NCBI RefSeq assembly: GCF_005281835.1
Contig: NZ_RZIS01000006.1
Coordinates: forward strand, 1-64,000
Source of the DNA: Vibrio profundi
GTDB taxonomy: Bacteria > Pseudomonadota > Gammaproteobacteria > Enterobacterales > Vibrionaceae
DNA: 64,000 nucleotides
Direction: 5' to 3'
This document shows positions 26,714 through 37,425 of this stretch, in pieces (positions within the stretch are counted from its first letter, which is position 1; every line of letters begins with the position of its first letter). The notes below the pieces were generated by a model. It was not told where the DNA came from. It was given only the letters and a program-made list of their open reading frames with translations, and did not search any database. The position numbers and the translations under genes are program-made.

Positions 26714-28390
26714 ATGGAACTCATTCTTTCTCTGCTTCAACAAACCTGTGTCTACTTAGTCTTAGCGTACATGCTAAGTAAAACGCCCATTATTCTTCCT
26801 CTATTAAGTATTTCTTCGCGTTTAAGCCACAAAATTAGCTGCTACGTCCTGTTCTCTCTATTTTGTATTATGGGCACCTACTTCGGCTTACAGATCAATG
26901 ACGCGATAGCAAATACACGTGCAATGGGCGCGGTAATGGGGGGCTTATTTGGTGGCCCTGTGGTTGGCTTTGCAGTCGGATTTACAGGCGGGATTCATCG
27001 CTATTCATTAGGCGGCTTTACCGATTTAGCGTGCGCAATTTCAACGACAGCCGAAGGTTTAATCGGTGGCTTGCTGCATGTCTACTTAGTGAGGAAGAAT
27101 AAAGCGAGCCAACTCTTCAACCCATTGGTGGTGTTTTCAGTGACCTTATTTGCTGAAATCATCCAAATGATCATTCTTCTGCTGGTCGCAAAACCATTCG
27201 ACCAAGCCTATGCGCTCGTCTCTGATATTGCTGCGCCAATGATCATCGCCAACTCTGTGGGTGCGGCATTGTTCATGAGTATCATCCAAGATCGAAAAAC
27301 TATCTTTGAAAAATATTCAGCAACTTTTTCACGCCGAGCGCTGACGATTGCTGAACGTTCGGTTGGTATCCTTCATGGCGGATTTAATTCAAAAAACGCT
27401 CAAAAAATCGTGCGTATTATTTACGAAGAAACCAATGTCGGAGCGGTCGCGATCACTGACAGAGAAAAAATACTCGCCTTTGTCGGAATAGGCGCTGAAC
27501 ACCATATCCCTAACACGCCGATTTCATCGCAAAGCACACTCACTTCGATGGAAAAGAACGACATCATTTATCTCGACGGTAAAGAAAACCCTTATCAATG
27601 TTCGCTGTCGCCTGATTGCAAACTTGGCTCAGCGTTAATTATTCCACTGCGAGCGGGGAATGAAGTCGTCGGTACCATTAAACTCTACGAACCCAAACTT
27701 AAATTATTCTCGACCATCAATATGTCGATGGCAGAAGGTATTGCACAACTGCTATCCAGTCAGATCTTATTCAGTAACTATCAGCAACAGCAAACCTTAC
27801 TCACCCAAGCAGAGATCAAGCTGCTGCATGCGCAAGTGAACCCACATTTCTTGTTTAATGCGCTCAATACTATCAGTGCGGTAACCCGTCGAGACCCAGA
27901 CAAAGCGCGCTCTCTGATTCAACACTTATCGCACTTCTTCAGAAGTAACCTGAAACAGAACATCAACACCGTCAAACTGAAAGACGAACTGGCCCACGTC
28001 AATGCCTACCTCACTATAGAGAAAGCGAGATTCACCGATAGGTTAGAAATAGAATGGGACATCGACAATCAACTTTATGAAGCAGAGCTACCAAGCTTTA
28101 CACTTCAGCCACTGGTAGAGAATGCGATTAAACACGGGATCTCCAACTTAATCGAAGGTGGCAAAGTCAAAATCTATAGTCGAATCGAAAAAGGCCAACA
28201 CACCATCACAGTGGAAGACAACGCTGGCAGCTACCAAGAGCCAAACAAAGACCATGTAGGTCTAGGGATGGAAATTGTAAATAAGCGACTTACGAACTTT
28301 TTTGGCCAAGATTCAGCATTAAAAATAGAATCTCAACCGCAGCAATTTACACGAATGAGCTTTATCATTCCTATAGGGAAGCAACTATAG
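26714..28390 (+). CDS. btsS: LytS-type sensor histidine kinase BtsS
   Basis: The 558-residue kinase has an N-terminal 5TM-LYT membrane domain (helices within about 1-190), a GAF domain (about 215-350), a His_kinase domain with HAQVNPHFLFNALNT (phospho-acceptor His in VNPHFLF, about 381) and a C-terminal ATPase domain with VENAIKHGI and GLGMEIVNKRL. This is the LytS/BtsS/YpdA class. The BtsS assignment rests on the adjoining LytTR regulator, the CstA-type gene and BtsR-like motifs; in E. coli BtsS binds pyruvate. btsR follows after 46 bases in the same direction. Confidence 0.88.
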   Translation: MELILSLLQQTCVYLVLAYMLSKTPIILPLLSISSRLSHKISCYVLFSLFCIMGTYFGLQINDAIANTRAMGAVMGGLFGGPVVGFAVGFTGGIHRYSLGGFTDLACAISTTAEGLIGGLLHVYLVRKNKASQLFNPLVVFSVTLFAEIIQMIILLLVAKPFDQAYALVSDIAAPMIIANSVGAALFMSIIQDRKTIFEKYSATFSRRALTIAERSVGILHGGFNSKNAQKIVRIIYEETNVGAVAITDREKILAFVGIGAEHHIPNTPISSQSTLTSMEKNDIIYLDGKENPYQCSLSPDCKLGSALIIPLRAGNEVVGTIKLYEPKLKLFSTINMSMAEGIAQLLSSQILFSNYQQQQTLLTQAEIKLLHAQVNPHFLFNALNTISAVTRRDPDKARSLIQHLSHFFRSNLKQNINTVKLKDELAHVNAYLTIEKARFTDRLEIEWDIDNQLYEAELPSFTLQPLVENAIKHGISNLIEGGKVKIYSRIEKGQHTITVEDNAGSYQEPNKDHVGLGMEIVNKRLTNFFGQDSALKIESQPQQFTRMSFIIPIGKQL

Positions 28391-28436
28391 TGGAACAGAG
28401 ACACAGCATGAATAACCAGCGTTGCAAGGTTGAACA

Positions 28437-29168
28437 ATGTTAAAAGCATTAGTGGTAGACGACGAGTTATTTGCTCGCGAAGAGCTAATTGAACTGCTGA
28501 CAGAAACTGGTGAAGTGGACGTCATCGGCCAAGCCAGTAACGCCATTGAAGGGCTAAAACAGATTAACCTTCTAAAGCCAGATGTCGTTTACCTAGACAT
28601 TCAAATGCCACAAGTGACCGGTATTGAATTGCTGAGTATGCTCGACCCTGAAACCATGCCTTATGTTGTATTTGTAACGGCCTACGATCAATACGCTATC
28701 CAAGCCTTTGAAGACAATGCCTTCGACTACTTGCTTAAACCCGTAGAACCGTCTCGACTCAAGAAAAGTGTTTCAAGGCTGAATAAAGTCGTAGTGCAAA
28801 GCCAAGCAACACCCGTTCAAAATATCGATTCTATTGCCCCGAGTCACTTAGAACAAATCCCATGTATTGGGCATAATCGCATTGTGATCATGGCAAGCCA
28901 AACAGTCGAATGTGCTTATTCTGATATTAGTGGTGTCCACGTGCGTAGCCCTTCTCTTACCGCCAGTTCACAGCTTACGCTCAAAGTACTGGAAGAAAAA
29001 ACCGATTTGATTCGATGCCATAGGCAGTACCTAATAAACATCAAATCGATACAGGAAATTAAGCTACTCGAAAACGGCTTAGCTGAAATCGTTACCTTAA
29101 CGGGGTTTGAAGTCCCGGTAAGTAGGCGTTATCTCAAAACGCTAAAAGAACAACTTGGTATTCAATAG
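28437..29168 (+). CDS. btsR: LytTR-family response regulator BtsR
   Basis: 243 residues: a receiver domain (about 2-120) with the acidic pocket DDE near the start, the phospho-acceptor Asp in VVYLDIQMP (about 54) and the conserved Thr/Lys positions (VTAYDQYA, LLKPVEP). A LytTR DNA-binding domain follows (about 140-240), including IRCHRQYLINI and VPVSRRYLKTLKE. LytTR proteins bind direct repeats about two helix turns apart, which matches the array at 24818-24927. It is co-directional with btsS. Confidence 0.92.
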   Translation: MLKALVVDDELFAREELIELLTETGEVDVIGQASNAIEGLKQINLLKPDVVYLDIQMPQVTGIELLSMLDPETMPYVVFVTAYDQYAIQAFEDNAFDYLLKPVEPSRLKKSVSRLNKVVVQSQATPVQNIDSIAPSHLEQIPCIGHNRIVIMASQTVECAYSDISGVHVRSPSLTASSQLTLKVLEEKTDLIRCHRQYLINIKSIQEIKLLENGLAEIVTLTGFEVPVSRRYLKTLKEQLGIQ

Positions 29169-29216
29169 AGAATGACGTCCTTTCTGACGACTACTCAACT
29201 TTCACCATTGATCAAA

Positions 29217-29240
29217 AAAGCCAACCTCTCGGTTGGCTTT
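29217..29240. terminator. Bidirectional terminator between btsR and ispH
   Basis: Arms AAAGCCAACC and GGTTGGCTTT with loop TCTC lie between the convergent genes; the minus-strand reading is followed by six T's. Confidence 0.85.
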
Positions 29241-29260
29241 GATATTTAGTGCAATTGAAC

Positions 29261-30205
29261 TTACTCAACCTGTTTAATCTGTAACTCACGTGGCACTTCA
29301 AAGAACATGTTTTCTTCACGGCCCTGAATTTCTTCAACGTCACTCGCACCTAACTCACGAATACGATCGAGAATCTGATTCACCAACTCTTCCGGAGCAG
29401 ACGCACCAGCTGTAACGCCAATTTTCTTTTTGCCTTCAACCCAGGCACTTTGGATATCTTCAGGGCAATCCGTTAAATAACCTGGAGTACCAAGTTTCTC
29501 AGCTAGCTCTTTCAAACGTGTTGAGTTCGACGAGTTCTTAGAACCAACCACAATCACAACGTCAACGTCGTTTGCCATCTCACGCACCGCGTCTTGACGG
29601 TTTTGTGTCGCATAGCAAATGTCGTCTTTACGTGGACCTTGGATCTCAGGGAAAACACGGCGTAGCTCTTCAATTACATCTGCTGTTTCATCAACAGACA
29701 GCGTCGTTTGGCTCACATAGTGCAGGTTAGTTGGATCGTTCACCACTAAGTTTTGTACGTCTTCAGGCTTCTCAACCAAGTACATACCACCTGTTTGGCT
29801 CGCGTATTGACCCATAGTACCTTCAACTTCAGGGTGACCTGCGTGACCAATCAAGACCACTTCCATATTTTTACGGCTTGCACGAGCCACTTCCATATGA
29901 ACTTTTGTCACCAACGGACAAGTCGCATCAAATACCGTTAGATCACGCTCTTTCGCTTCTTGTCGCACCGCTTGTGATACACCATGAGCCGAGAAGATCA
30001 CGATGTTATCGTCTGGAACTTCATTTAGCTCTTCAACAAAGATAGCGCCTCGTTGCTTCAGACCTTCCACCACAAAACGATTATGCACGACTTCATGGCG
30101 CACATAGATTGGTGGTTGGTACATTTCTAATGCACGCTCAACGATGCTGATCGCGCGATCAACACCAGCACAAAAACCGCGAGGGTTTGCTAACAGTATT
30201 TTCAT
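29261..30205 (-). CDS. ispH: 4-hydroxy-3-methylbut-2-enyl diphosphate reductase IspH
   Basis: IspH is the last enzyme of the MEP isoprenoid pathway, an iron-sulfur protein giving IPP and DMAPP. The three cluster cysteines are present in RGFCAGVD (Cys12), DATCPLV (about 96) and [11 protein letters not shown] (about 197). I chose the start at [11 protein letters not shown] because family members begin there (314 residues; E. coli 316). An ATG four codons upstream is also possible; a longer frame start at 30247 is unlikely. It is the last gene of the ribF-ileS-lspA-fkpB-ispH group known from E. coli. Confidence 0.97.
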   Translation of the reverse strand: MKILLANPRGFCAGVDRAISIVERALEMYQPPIYVRHEVVHNRFVVEGLKQRGAIFVEELNEVPDDNIVIFSAHGVSQAVRQEAKERDLTVFDATCPLVTKVHMEVARASRKNMEVVLIGHAGHPEVEGTMGQYASQTGGMYLVEKPEDVQNLVVNDPTNLHYVSQTTLSVDETADVIEELRRVFPEIQGPRKDDICYATQNRQDAVREMANDVDVVIVVGSKNSSNSTRLKELAEKLGTPGYLTDCPEDIQSAWVEGKKKIGVTAGASAPEELVNQILDRIRELGASDVEEIQGREENMFFEVPRELQIKQVE

Positions 30206-30273
30206 TTCGTTGCTCATGAGCCAAAAATAATTCTTATGGAGTTCCAATAACTCGTTTGTATTCTACCGTGAGG

Positions 30274-30705
30274 CTACTCTACCGCTAGAATATCTACATC
30301 AAATGTTACATCTTGCCCAGCAAGTGGGTGATTGAAATCAACGGTCACTGAGTCGCCCGCGATTTCTGTAATGATACCCGGAATTTCAGCGCCATCAGGG
30401 CCGCTAAATGCCATGATAGTACCCACTTCCACTTCTGCATCACCGACAAACTTCGCTCTATCCATATGATGGATATGATCTGGGTTTGGCATACCAAACG
30501 CATCTTGCGCTTTCAATTCAATCGACTTTTGAGTGCCTGCTTCAAGGCCTAATAGGCATTGCTCAAAGTTATCACTCAAGCTGCCATCACCCATGATGAA
30601 CTTAGCAGGTTTACCCATATTTTGCGTGCTGTCAGCAACCGAACCATCTTTCATTTTAATTGTGAAATGTAGAGTCACAGCAGAATCGTTTTTTATTATT
30701 GTCAC
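30274..30705 (-). CDS. fkpB: FKBP-type peptidyl-prolyl isomerase FkpB (SlpA)
   Basis: The 143-residue SlyD/SlpA-like FKBP has the FKBP core (VTLHFTIKMKDGSVADS at about 10-26, FEQCLLGLEAGTQKS at about 48-62) and the insert-in-flap domain rich in acidic residues. It lacks the long His-rich tail of SlyD, which favours FkpB. The gene lies between lspA and ispH as in E. coli. A terminator between lspA and fkpB suggests that transcription into fkpB is partial or restarts locally. Confidence 0.93.
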   Translation of the reverse strand: MTIIKNDSAVTLHFTIKMKDGSVADSTQNMGKPAKFIMGDGSLSDNFEQCLLGLEAGTQKSIELKAQDAFGMPNPDHIHHMDRAKFVGDAEVEVGTIMAFSGPDGAEIPGIITEIAGDSVTVDFNHPLAGQDVTFDVDILAVE

Positions 30706-30745
30706 GTTATTGCTTCCATCAATAAGGGGATTAGGGTCTTTCTAA

Positions 30746-30779
30746 CAAAAAGCGCTACCCGAATCAACGGACAGCGCTT
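30746..30779 (-). terminator. Terminator between lspA and fkpB
   Basis: On the minus strand, arms AAGCGCT and AGCGCTT are followed by a T run. It lies about 27 bases after the lspA stop, inside an otherwise conserved gene group. Confidence 0.7.
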
Positions 30780-30805
30780 AGGGTTATATATAATTTGTAG
30801 TGCGA

Positions 30806-31309
30806 TTAGTTGCTTTCATCTTTCTTTCGGAAACCATCAAGAATGATCATTGCCGCGCCAATGCAAATAGCAGTATCTGCAAGATTGAAAGCTGGCCAAT
30901 GATAGTCACCCCAAAAGAAATCAAGGTAATCAACAACAAAGCCGTGTACCACACGGTCAAACACATTGCCTACTGCACCACCAATGATGAGAGCATAAGC
31001 AATATTGTTCCACTTTTCTGTCGCAGGCAGTTTGCTCATCCAGTACGTCAACATACCGGTGACGACAAACGCAATACCCGAAAATAACCAACGCTGCCAA
31101 CCAGCTTGATCACTTAAAAAGCTGAAAGCGGCTCCATAGTTATGAACATAAAGGAAATTGAAGAATGGCAACACCTCAATGCGGTTTGCCCAACCATATC
31201 CCATGTTATCCATGACAAAGAGCTTAATGCTAATGTCCGCAATAAAGATAAGGAACGCCAGCCATAGCCAGCGAACCCCAGATTGCTTAAGAGAAAATGT
31301 ATTACTCAT
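30806..31309 (-). CDS. lspA: Lipoprotein signal peptidase LspA
   Basis: LspA is the inner-membrane aspartyl protease that cuts the signal peptide from lipoproteins after Lgt has attached the diacylglycerol. The 167 residues have four membrane helices and the conserved blocks ADISIKLFV (first helix), NYGAAFSFL (about 56-64) and [19 protein letters not shown] (about 110-128) with both catalytic Asp residues. ileS ends 12 bases upstream, so the two are co-transcribed. Lgt is encoded later in this window at 41650-42471. Confidence 0.97.
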   Translation of the reverse strand: MSNTFSLKQSGVRWLWLAFLIFIADISIKLFVMDNMGYGWANRIEVLPFFNFLYVHNYGAAFSFLSDQAGWQRWLFSGIAFVVTGMLTYWMSKLPATEKWNNIAYALIIGGAVGNVFDRVVHGFVVDYLDFFWGDYHWPAFNLADTAICIGAAMIILDGFRKKDESN

Positions 31310-31321
31310 AGCAATCCTTTC

Positions 31322-34162
31322 TTATGCGAATTGACGAACTTCGCCTTCGCCATCAACGTTAGAAACACAACGGCCACACACTTTCTCGTGACCTTCAATT
31401 GTGCCTACGTCAGGCGTGTGGTGCCAACAACGGTCACATTTCTCAGCTTCTGTTGCTGCAACTTCAACGAATAGACCTTCAACGTCTGTCGCTTGAGCCG
31501 CATCAGACTTCTCGCTCAGTGGCTTAACAACCGCAGCAGAAGTGATCAGTACGAAACGTAGCTCATCTTCTAGCTTGTTGATCTTAGCCGCTAGTGCGTC
31601 GTCAGCGTATAGCGTAACTTCAGCTTGCAGTGCACCACCGATTGTTTTCTCTTTACGAGCGTCTTCAAGAAGCTTGTTCACAGCACCACGAACCGTTTGA
31701 ATTTCAGCCCAGAATTCGTTGCTTAGCTCTTCGCCTTCAGCAAGACCGAATAGGCCTTCGAACCATTCGCCAGTAAACACAAACTTGTCACGAGCGCCAG
31801 GCATCTCGTTCCAGATTTCATCGGCAGTGAACGACATGATAGGTGCCATCCAACGAACTAGAGCTTCTACGATGTAGTAAAGCGCAGTCTGACAGCTACG
31901 TTGAGCATGGCTGCCCTGTTTTGCTGTGTACTGACGGTCTTTGATTACGTCTAGGTAGAAAGAACCCATTTCGATAGAACAGAACTGCATTAGACGCTGA
32001 GTTACACCGTGAGTGTTGTACTCGCCATATGCTTTCACGATCTCTTCTTGTGCAGCTTGAGCACGGCCAACAGCCCAGCGATCAAGTGCAACCATCTCTT
32101 CAGCAGGCACTAAATCAGTTTCAGGATTGAAACCACTTAGGTTCGCTAGGAAGAAACGAGCTGTGTTACGAATACGACGGTAAGCATCAGCAGAACGCTT
32201 CAGGATTTCATCAGAAACCGCTACTTCACCCGTGTAGTCGGTAGAAGCAACCCATAGACGTAGGATATCTGCGCCTAGTTTGTTGGTTACGTCTTTAGGA
32301 GCAACAACGTTACCGATAGATTTAGACATCTTACGGCCGTTACCATCTACTACGAAACCGTGCGTTAGCACTTGCTTGTATGGTGCTTCGTCTTTCATCG
32401 CGATAGATGAAATTAGCGAAGACTGGAACCAACCACGGTGTTGGTCAGAACCTTCAAGGTAAAGATCTGCACTGTTACCGTTGTACTCTTCACGAGAGTC
32501 AACAACAGAGAAGTGCGTAACGCCTGAATCGAACCATACATCTAGCGTATCTAGCACTTTTTCGTACTTGTCTGCGTCTTCAGCGCCCATTAGGTCTGCT
32601 GCGTCTACATCCCACCAAGCTTGAATGCCTTTCTCTTCAACTAGCTTCGCTACTTTTTCGATTAGCTCAGAGCTATCTGGGTGAAGTTCTGACGTTTCTT
32701 TATGAACGAACAGAGCAATTGGCACACCCCAAGTACGTTGACGAGAGATACACCACTCAGGACGACCTTCGATCATACCTTCGATACGGCTTTGACCCCA
32801 CTCAGGCATCCACTCAACATTCTTTGTTGACTCTAGTGCTTTTGCACGTAGGCCTGCTTGATCCATAGAGATGAACCACTGTGGTGTTGCACGGAAGATG
32901 ATTGGAGTTTTGTGTCTCCAACAGTGTGGGTAGCTGTGCTCGTAAGCGTGGTGATGCAGAAGCGCCCCTTTCTCTTTTAGAACTTCTAATACAGAGTCGT
33001 TCGCTTTAAATACGTGCTGACCAGCAAATAACTCGGTATCTGGCAGGTAAACGCCGTTAGAGCCTACTGGGTTAGCGATTTCTAGGTTGTATTTCTTACC
33101 AACCACGAAATCTTCTTGACCGTGACCAGGAGCAGTGTGAACTACACCAGTACCAGAATCAGTCGTAACATGGTCGCCAAGAACGGCAGGAACTGTAAAA
33201 TCGTAGAACGGGTGGTTGAACTGAGAAAGCTCAAGATCAGCACCAGTTGCAAAACCTAGGTTGTGGAAGTGCTCGATACCAGCACGATCCATTACGTCTT
33301 TTGCTAGTTCAGAAGCAACAACGATACGTTGAGCAGGCTGATCGCCATTCGCTTCAACTTGGATAAGTACGTATTCAAGATCATCACGTAGACATACCGC
33401 GCGGTTAGCAGGCAGAGTCCATGGCGTTGTTGTCCAGATAACAATTGAAATATCACCTTCACCAGCATGACCGTCAGCTAGAGTAAACTTCTCTAGCAAT
33501 GCTGCTTCATCAGCTGCAGTAAATTTCACATCGATAGATGGAGATACTTTATCTTTGTATTCAACTTCAGCTTCAGCCAGAGCAGAACCACAGTCAGTAC
33601 ACCAGTGAACTGGTTTAAAACCTTTAAGAAGGTGACCTTTGTCTGCGATTTTGCCTAGAGAACGAATGATGTTCGCTTCTGTGCCGAAATCCATAGTGCG
33701 GTAAGGTTTGTCCCACTCGCCCATGATACCAAGACGTTTGAAGCTCTCTTTTTGACCTTCAACTTGGCCCGCAGCGTACTTACGACACTCTTCGCGGAAT
33801 TCAGCAGCCGAAATCTTCTGACCTGGCTTACCTTTCTTCTTCTCAACCATTAGCTCGATTGGAAGACCGTGACAGTCCCAACCTGGGATGTACGGTGCAT
33901 CAAAACCAGAAAGGGTCTTAGATTTAATAATAATGTCTTTAAGAATCTTATTCAGCGCGTGGCCAATGTGAATGTCGCCGTTCGCGTATGGAGGGCCATC
34001 ATGCAGTACGAAAGATTTTTTACCTTTCTTTGCCTTACGGATTTCGCCGTAAAGATCTTCTTTGTACCAACGCTTAAGCATTTCTGGCTCACGATTTGCC
34101 AGATTGCCGCGCATTGGAAACCCTGTTTCAGGTAAGTTCAGGGTATCTTTATAATCACTCAT
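31322..34162 (-). CDS. ileS: Isoleucyl-tRNA synthetase IleS
   Basis: A class I aminoacyl-tRNA synthetase charging tRNA-Ile. The 946 residues are near the E. coli length (938). Visible are the HIGH motif in [11 protein letters not shown] (about 60-70), the editing domain with the [15 protein letters not shown] segment (WTTTPWTLP at about 243), the KMSKS motif in [10 protein letters not shown] (about 605) and a C-terminal zinc finger with two CxxC pairs (CDRC and CGRC). It lies 63 bases after ribF on the same strand. Confidence 0.98.
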   Translation of the reverse strand: MSDYKDTLNLPETGFPMRGNLANREPEMLKRWYKEDLYGEIRKAKKGKKSFVLHDGPPYANGDIHIGHALNKILKDIIIKSKTLSGFDAPYIPGWDCHGLPIELMVEKKKGKPGQKISAAEFREECRKYAAGQVEGQKESFKRLGIMGEWDKPYRTMDFGTEANIIRSLGKIADKGHLLKGFKPVHWCTDCGSALAEAEVEYKDKVSPSIDVKFTAADEAALLEKFTLADGHAGEGDISIVIWTTTPWTLPANRAVCLRDDLEYVLIQVEANGDQPAQRIVVASELAKDVMDRAGIEHFHNLGFATGADLELSQFNHPFYDFTVPAVLGDHVTTDSGTGVVHTAPGHGQEDFVVGKKYNLEIANPVGSNGVYLPDTELFAGQHVFKANDSVLEVLKEKGALLHHHAYEHSYPHCWRHKTPIIFRATPQWFISMDQAGLRAKALESTKNVEWMPEWGQSRIEGMIEGRPEWCISRQRTWGVPIALFVHKETSELHPDSSELIEKVAKLVEEKGIQAWWDVDAADLMGAEDADKYEKVLDTLDVWFDSGVTHFSVVDSREEYNGNSADLYLEGSDQHRGWFQSSLISSIAMKDEAPYKQVLTHGFVVDGNGRKMSKSIGNVVAPKDVTNKLGADILRLWVASTDYTGEVAVSDEILKRSADAYRRIRNTARFFLANLSGFNPETDLVPAEEMVALDRWAVGRAQAAQEEIVKAYGEYNTHGVTQRLMQFCSIEMGSFYLDVIKDRQYTAKQGSHAQRSCQTALYYIVEALVRWMAPIMSFTADEIWNEMPGARDKFVFTGEWFEGLFGLAEGEELSNEFWAEIQTVRGAVNKLLEDARKEKTIGGALQAEVTLYADDALAAKINKLEDELRFVLITSAAVVKPLSEKSDAAQATDVEGLFVEVAATEAEKCDRCWHHTPDVGTIEGHEKVCGRCVSNVDGEGEVRQFA

Positions 34163-34225
34163 CGATTCTTAATTCCGTTATATTGGGCGAAGTTAGACAT
34201 TATGTTAATCGGTGGAATCATCCGA

Positions 34226-35161
34226 TTAATTCTTTAGCTGACGCAGCCACACCCTTGCTGCTTCAGCATCCAATTCTATTTGACTCTTAAGTGCATCGAA
34301 CGATTCAAATTTCTTTTCGTCGCGCAGCTTATGTAAAAGTATCACTTCTAACTGTTTACCATATAAATTGGCTTTAAAGTCAAAAAAGTGCACTTCTAAC
34401 TGTTGTCTGACACCATTTACCGTCGGGCGTTGGCCGATATTCGCCACACCGCCGACTTCACAACCGTCTAAATCCAACACTTGGACTACATAAACGCCTG
34501 AAACTGGTGAAACACAACGTTTTAAGGGGATATTCGCTGTAGGAAAACCTATCGTTCTACCTAATTTACGGCCATGGGAAACACGGCCGCTAATGCTGTA
34601 ATCACGCCCTAACATTTTGGCACTAGATGCTAATTCATCTTTAGCTAGTGCATTTCGAATTTCAGTGCTGCTGACTCGTAACTGATTCAAGCAAAAGCTT
34701 TGCGTGCTGACCACTTCAAAACCATACTTTTTACCAGCTTGTTGAAGCATAGAAAAGTTACCTGTGCGACCCTTGCCAAAACAAAAATCATCGCCAACCA
34801 CTAAGAACTTAACTCCTAGCTTGTTAACCAATAACTCTTCAATAAACGCTTCAGCGGTTAAGCTTGCAAAATGCGCATTGAAATTCACACACAATAAACG
34901 GTCGATATCCAGCTTGCTAAGTTGAACAAATTTATCACGCAAGCGTGTTAAACGAGCCGGAGCTTTATCTTTCGCAAATAATTCCATGGGTTGAGGTTCA
35001 AACGTCATCACCACAGAAGGCAAGTTTAATTGCTCTGCTTGATGGGACACTTGATTCAGCACTTCTTGGTGTCCTAAGTGAACGCCATCGAAGTTACCTA
35101 TGGTCAATACACAGCCATTATGCTGCGCTTTTATATTGTGAATGCCTCGGATCAGTTCCAT
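34226..35161 (-). CDS. ribF: Riboflavin kinase / FAD synthetase RibF
   Basis: RibF phosphorylates riboflavin to FMN and adenylylates FMN to FAD. The 311 residues have the nucleotidyltransferase domain with GNFDGVHLGH (about 22-31) and VVGDDFCFGKGRTG (about 121-134), and the riboflavin kinase domain with GRTIGFPTANI (about 200-210). The length equals the E. coli enzyme (313). The gene is between murJ and ileS, as in many gammaproteobacteria. Confidence 0.97.
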   Translation of the reverse strand: MELIRGIHNIKAQHNGCVLTIGNFDGVHLGHQEVLNQVSHQAEQLNLPSVVMTFEPQPMELFAKDKAPARLTRLRDKFVQLSKLDIDRLLCVNFNAHFASLTAEAFIEELLVNKLGVKFLVVGDDFCFGKGRTGNFSMLQQAGKKYGFEVVSTQSFCLNQLRVSSTEIRNALAKDELASSAKMLGRDYSISGRVSHGRKLGRTIGFPTANIPLKRCVSPVSGVYVVQVLDLDGCEVGGVANIGQRPTVNGVRQQLEVHFFDFKANLYGKQLEVILLHKLRDEKKFESFDALKSQIELDAEAARVWLRQLKN

Positions 35162-35231
35162 TGTTACCAGCTAAAACCTGTAATTTGCATCATTTATTGT
35201 GTGAAACCGACGGATTATATACTAATCAGTA

Positions 35232-36794
35232 TTAATCTGTCGCTGCTTTTAAATGTTTTACACGGACACCCAATGCCAACACGGTAATGACATACGCAAC
35301 CGCGCCTAAACCAATCAATCCAGTCAGCATGATAGCTCGATGGCTAAAGCTCCAAGTCAGCCACTGTTCCATATGTTCAAGTTGCCATAAAATTGCACCA
35401 ACCATCACCCCACCAGCAATGATCAACTTAGCACTGAATAGTAAGGTAGTTTTCGTTAAGTGGTACACACCCGCAATATGTAAACCGCGATAAAGTAGCG
35501 CCATGTTTACAAAGGCCGACAAGGCTGTCGCTATCGCTAAACCAACGTAACCATAGAAATAAGCAAAGATAGCGTTAAACACCATGTTAGTGACCATCGC
35601 GATAATGCCGTACTTCACTGGAGTTTTCGTATCTTGACGAGAGTAGTAGCCAGGAGCCAATACTTTAATCAGCATAAAGTTAAGTAGGCCCGACGCATAA
35701 GCCACTAATGACATCGATGCCTGTTGTACATCGTGTGGAGAAAACTCACCGCGCATGAAGAGCACCATCAACATCGGTTTGGCCAATACAATCAAACCTA
35801 GCATTGCTGGAATGCCTAATAACAGCACCATACGAACGCCCCAATCCATGGTATGGGCAAACCCTTCACCTTGAGCATCGACGTGTTTACGAGATAAAGC
35901 TGGCAAGATAACGGTCGCGATGGCAATACCGAACAATCCCAGAGGAAACTCCAGCAATCGGTCTGAGTAATACAACCAGCTAATAGAGCCCGTTGCTAAG
36001 AAGCTAGCAATAAAGGTATCGAACAATAAGTTTATCTGACTAACCGACACACCAAATAAAGCAGGGATCATCAAAGTACGGATTTTTACGACGCCAGGAT
36101 CTCTCCAGCCCCATTTAGGTTTAACCAATACCCCTTCTTTAATAAGGAAAGGTAATTGAAATAAGAATTGGACCAAGCCGCCAAGAAACACACCAATTGC
36201 CAAACCAATTTCGGGCTGTTCCAGATTAGGAGCAATAAACCAAGCAGAGCCGATGATCATCACGTTCAGAAATACCGGTGTGAATGAAGAGACCGCAAAT
36301 TTGCCTAGCGTATTTAAAATGGCCCCTGAGAGCGCGACAAAAGTAATGAACCATAAATAAGGAAAGGTAATTTTGAGCATCAAACTGGCGAGCTCAAATT
36401 TACCTGCTGATGGACCATCATTTAACCAGTCAATGAACCAGCCTGCACCAAAAAGCGCAGTGATCACCCCAGAACCGATCACGCCGAACAAAGTAACAAT
36501 CGAAACTAAGACGCCCAATGTACCCGACACTCGTGCGATTAACTCTCTGGTTTTATCTTTATCACCTTCTGCGTGATATTCAGTCAATACCGGAACGAAT
36601 GCTTGAGAAAACGCCCCTTCCGCAAATAACCGACGAAGAAAATTAGGAATTTTATTGGCAAAGAAAAAAACATCGGCACTTGCCCCTGCCCCCATAAGAT
36701 TAGCCACGACAACGTCGCGCACTAGCCCTAACACACGAGAAACAAAAGTCATTGCACTGACTATCATCCCTGACTTTAAGAGTCGCTTACTCAC
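35232..36794 (-). CDS. murJ: Lipid II flippase MurJ
   Basis: MurJ moves lipid II across the inner membrane for peptidoglycan synthesis. It is a MOP-family protein with about 14 membrane helices; the N-terminus has the typical SRVLGLVRDVVVANLMGAG and NFLRRLFAEGAFSQAFVPV. I chose the GTG at 36794 (520 residues; E. coli 511) because AGAGG lies seven bases upstream and the protein then starts in the family style (VSKRLLKSG). An ATG frame extends 20 codons further without a ribosome site. The ribF gene follows. It is divergent from rpsT. Confidence 0.95.
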   Translation of the reverse strand: MSKRLLKSGMIVSAMTFVSRVLGLVRDVVVANLMGAGASADVFFFANKIPNFLRRLFAEGAFSQAFVPVLTEYHAEGDKDKTRELIARVSGTLGVLVSIVTLFGVIGSGVITALFGAGWFIDWLNDGPSAGKFELASLMLKITFPYLWFITFVALSGAILNTLGKFAVSSFTPVFLNVMIIGSAWFIAPNLEQPEIGLAIGVFLGGLVQFLFQLPFLIKEGVLVKPKWGWRDPGVVKIRTLMIPALFGVSVSQINLLFDTFIASFLATGSISWLYYSDRLLEFPLGLFGIAIATVILPALSRKHVDAQGEGFAHTMDWGVRMVLLLGIPAMLGLIVLAKPMLMVLFMRGEFSPHDVQQASMSLVAYASGLLNFMLIKVLAPGYYSRQDTKTPVKYGIIAMVTNMVFNAIFAYFYGYVGLAIATALSAFVNMALLYRGLHIAGVYHLTKTTLLFSAKLIIAGGVMVGAILWQLEHMEQWLTWSFSHRAIMLTGLIGLGAVAYVITVLALGVRVKHLKAATD

Positions 36795-36863
36795 AAAAAC
36801 CTCTGACGCTGGTTGATGAGTTACCAATAAGATCATACGATCCATCTTTGGCAATCATATTTA

Positions 36864-36893
36864 TTAGCATTGGTCTAAAAATGCTGTTAGAAT
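36864..36893 (+). promoter_or_regulatory. Candidate rpsT promoter
   Basis: TTAGCA, an 18-base spacer and TAGAAT are followed by a GC-rich CCCCGCC discriminator, a feature of stringently controlled translation genes. The transcript would have a leader of about 140 bases before the TTG start, long enough for the translational autoregulation known for S20. Confidence 0.55.
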
Positions 36894-37042
36894 CCCCGCC
36901 ATCTTAACCGTGATGACTCTCCAATCCAAAGTTTGTTTGGTTTAGGTGGGTTTTTGCACAAATCATTTGACAATTAAGCGCTAATGAGGGATAGTCCTCG
37001 CCCTTAAATTGTCACCGAACTAAGTTTTTGGGAGTTAGACCC

Positions 37043-37303
37043 TTGGCAAACAGTAAATCTGCTAAGAAGCGCGCTATCCAAGCTGAGAAACGTCGCCAGC
37101 ACAACGCTAGCCGTCGTTCTATGATGCGCACTTACATGAAAAAAACTATTGCAGCTATCGAAGCTGGCAATAAAGAAGCTGCAACTGCTGCTCTTGTAGA
37201 AGTTACACCACTTCTAGACCGTATGGCGACTAAAGGCCTTATTCATAAGAATAAAGCTGCTCGTCATAAGTCTCGTTTCGCTGCAGCAATCAAAGCTCTT
37301 TAA
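37043..37303 (+). CDS. rpsT: 30S ribosomal protein S20 (TTG start)
   Basis: S20 binds 16S rRNA early in small-subunit assembly. The protein (86 residues) reads [17 protein letters not shown], then [15 protein letters not shown] and [14 protein letters not shown], all typical. The start is TTG at 37043: it has GGAG eight bases upstream and gives the expected N-terminus. An earlier TTG in frame overlaps the ribosome site itself. E. coli rpsT also uses a TTG start, important for its autoregulation. It is divergent from murJ. Confidence 0.96.
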   Translation: MANSKSAKKRAIQAEKRRQHNASRRSMMRTYMKKTIAAIEAGNKEAATAALVEVTPLLDRMATKGLIHKNKAARHKSRFAAAIKAL

Positions 37304-37327
37304 TAGAGTCGCGATTACACAGTGAAC

Positions 37328-37355
37328 AAAAAAACCGGCCTTGGCCGGTTTTTTT
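37328..37355. terminator. Bidirectional terminator between rpsT and hlyU
   Basis: Arms AAACCGGCC and GGCCGGTTT are flanked by A and T runs and can serve both convergent genes. Confidence 0.9.
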
Positions 37356-37425
37356 ATATCTAAAATTCGTTGCTGAATTAACTGCCCATCAATATGAGCA
37401 GTCTATTTAGTGATATCAAACACTG

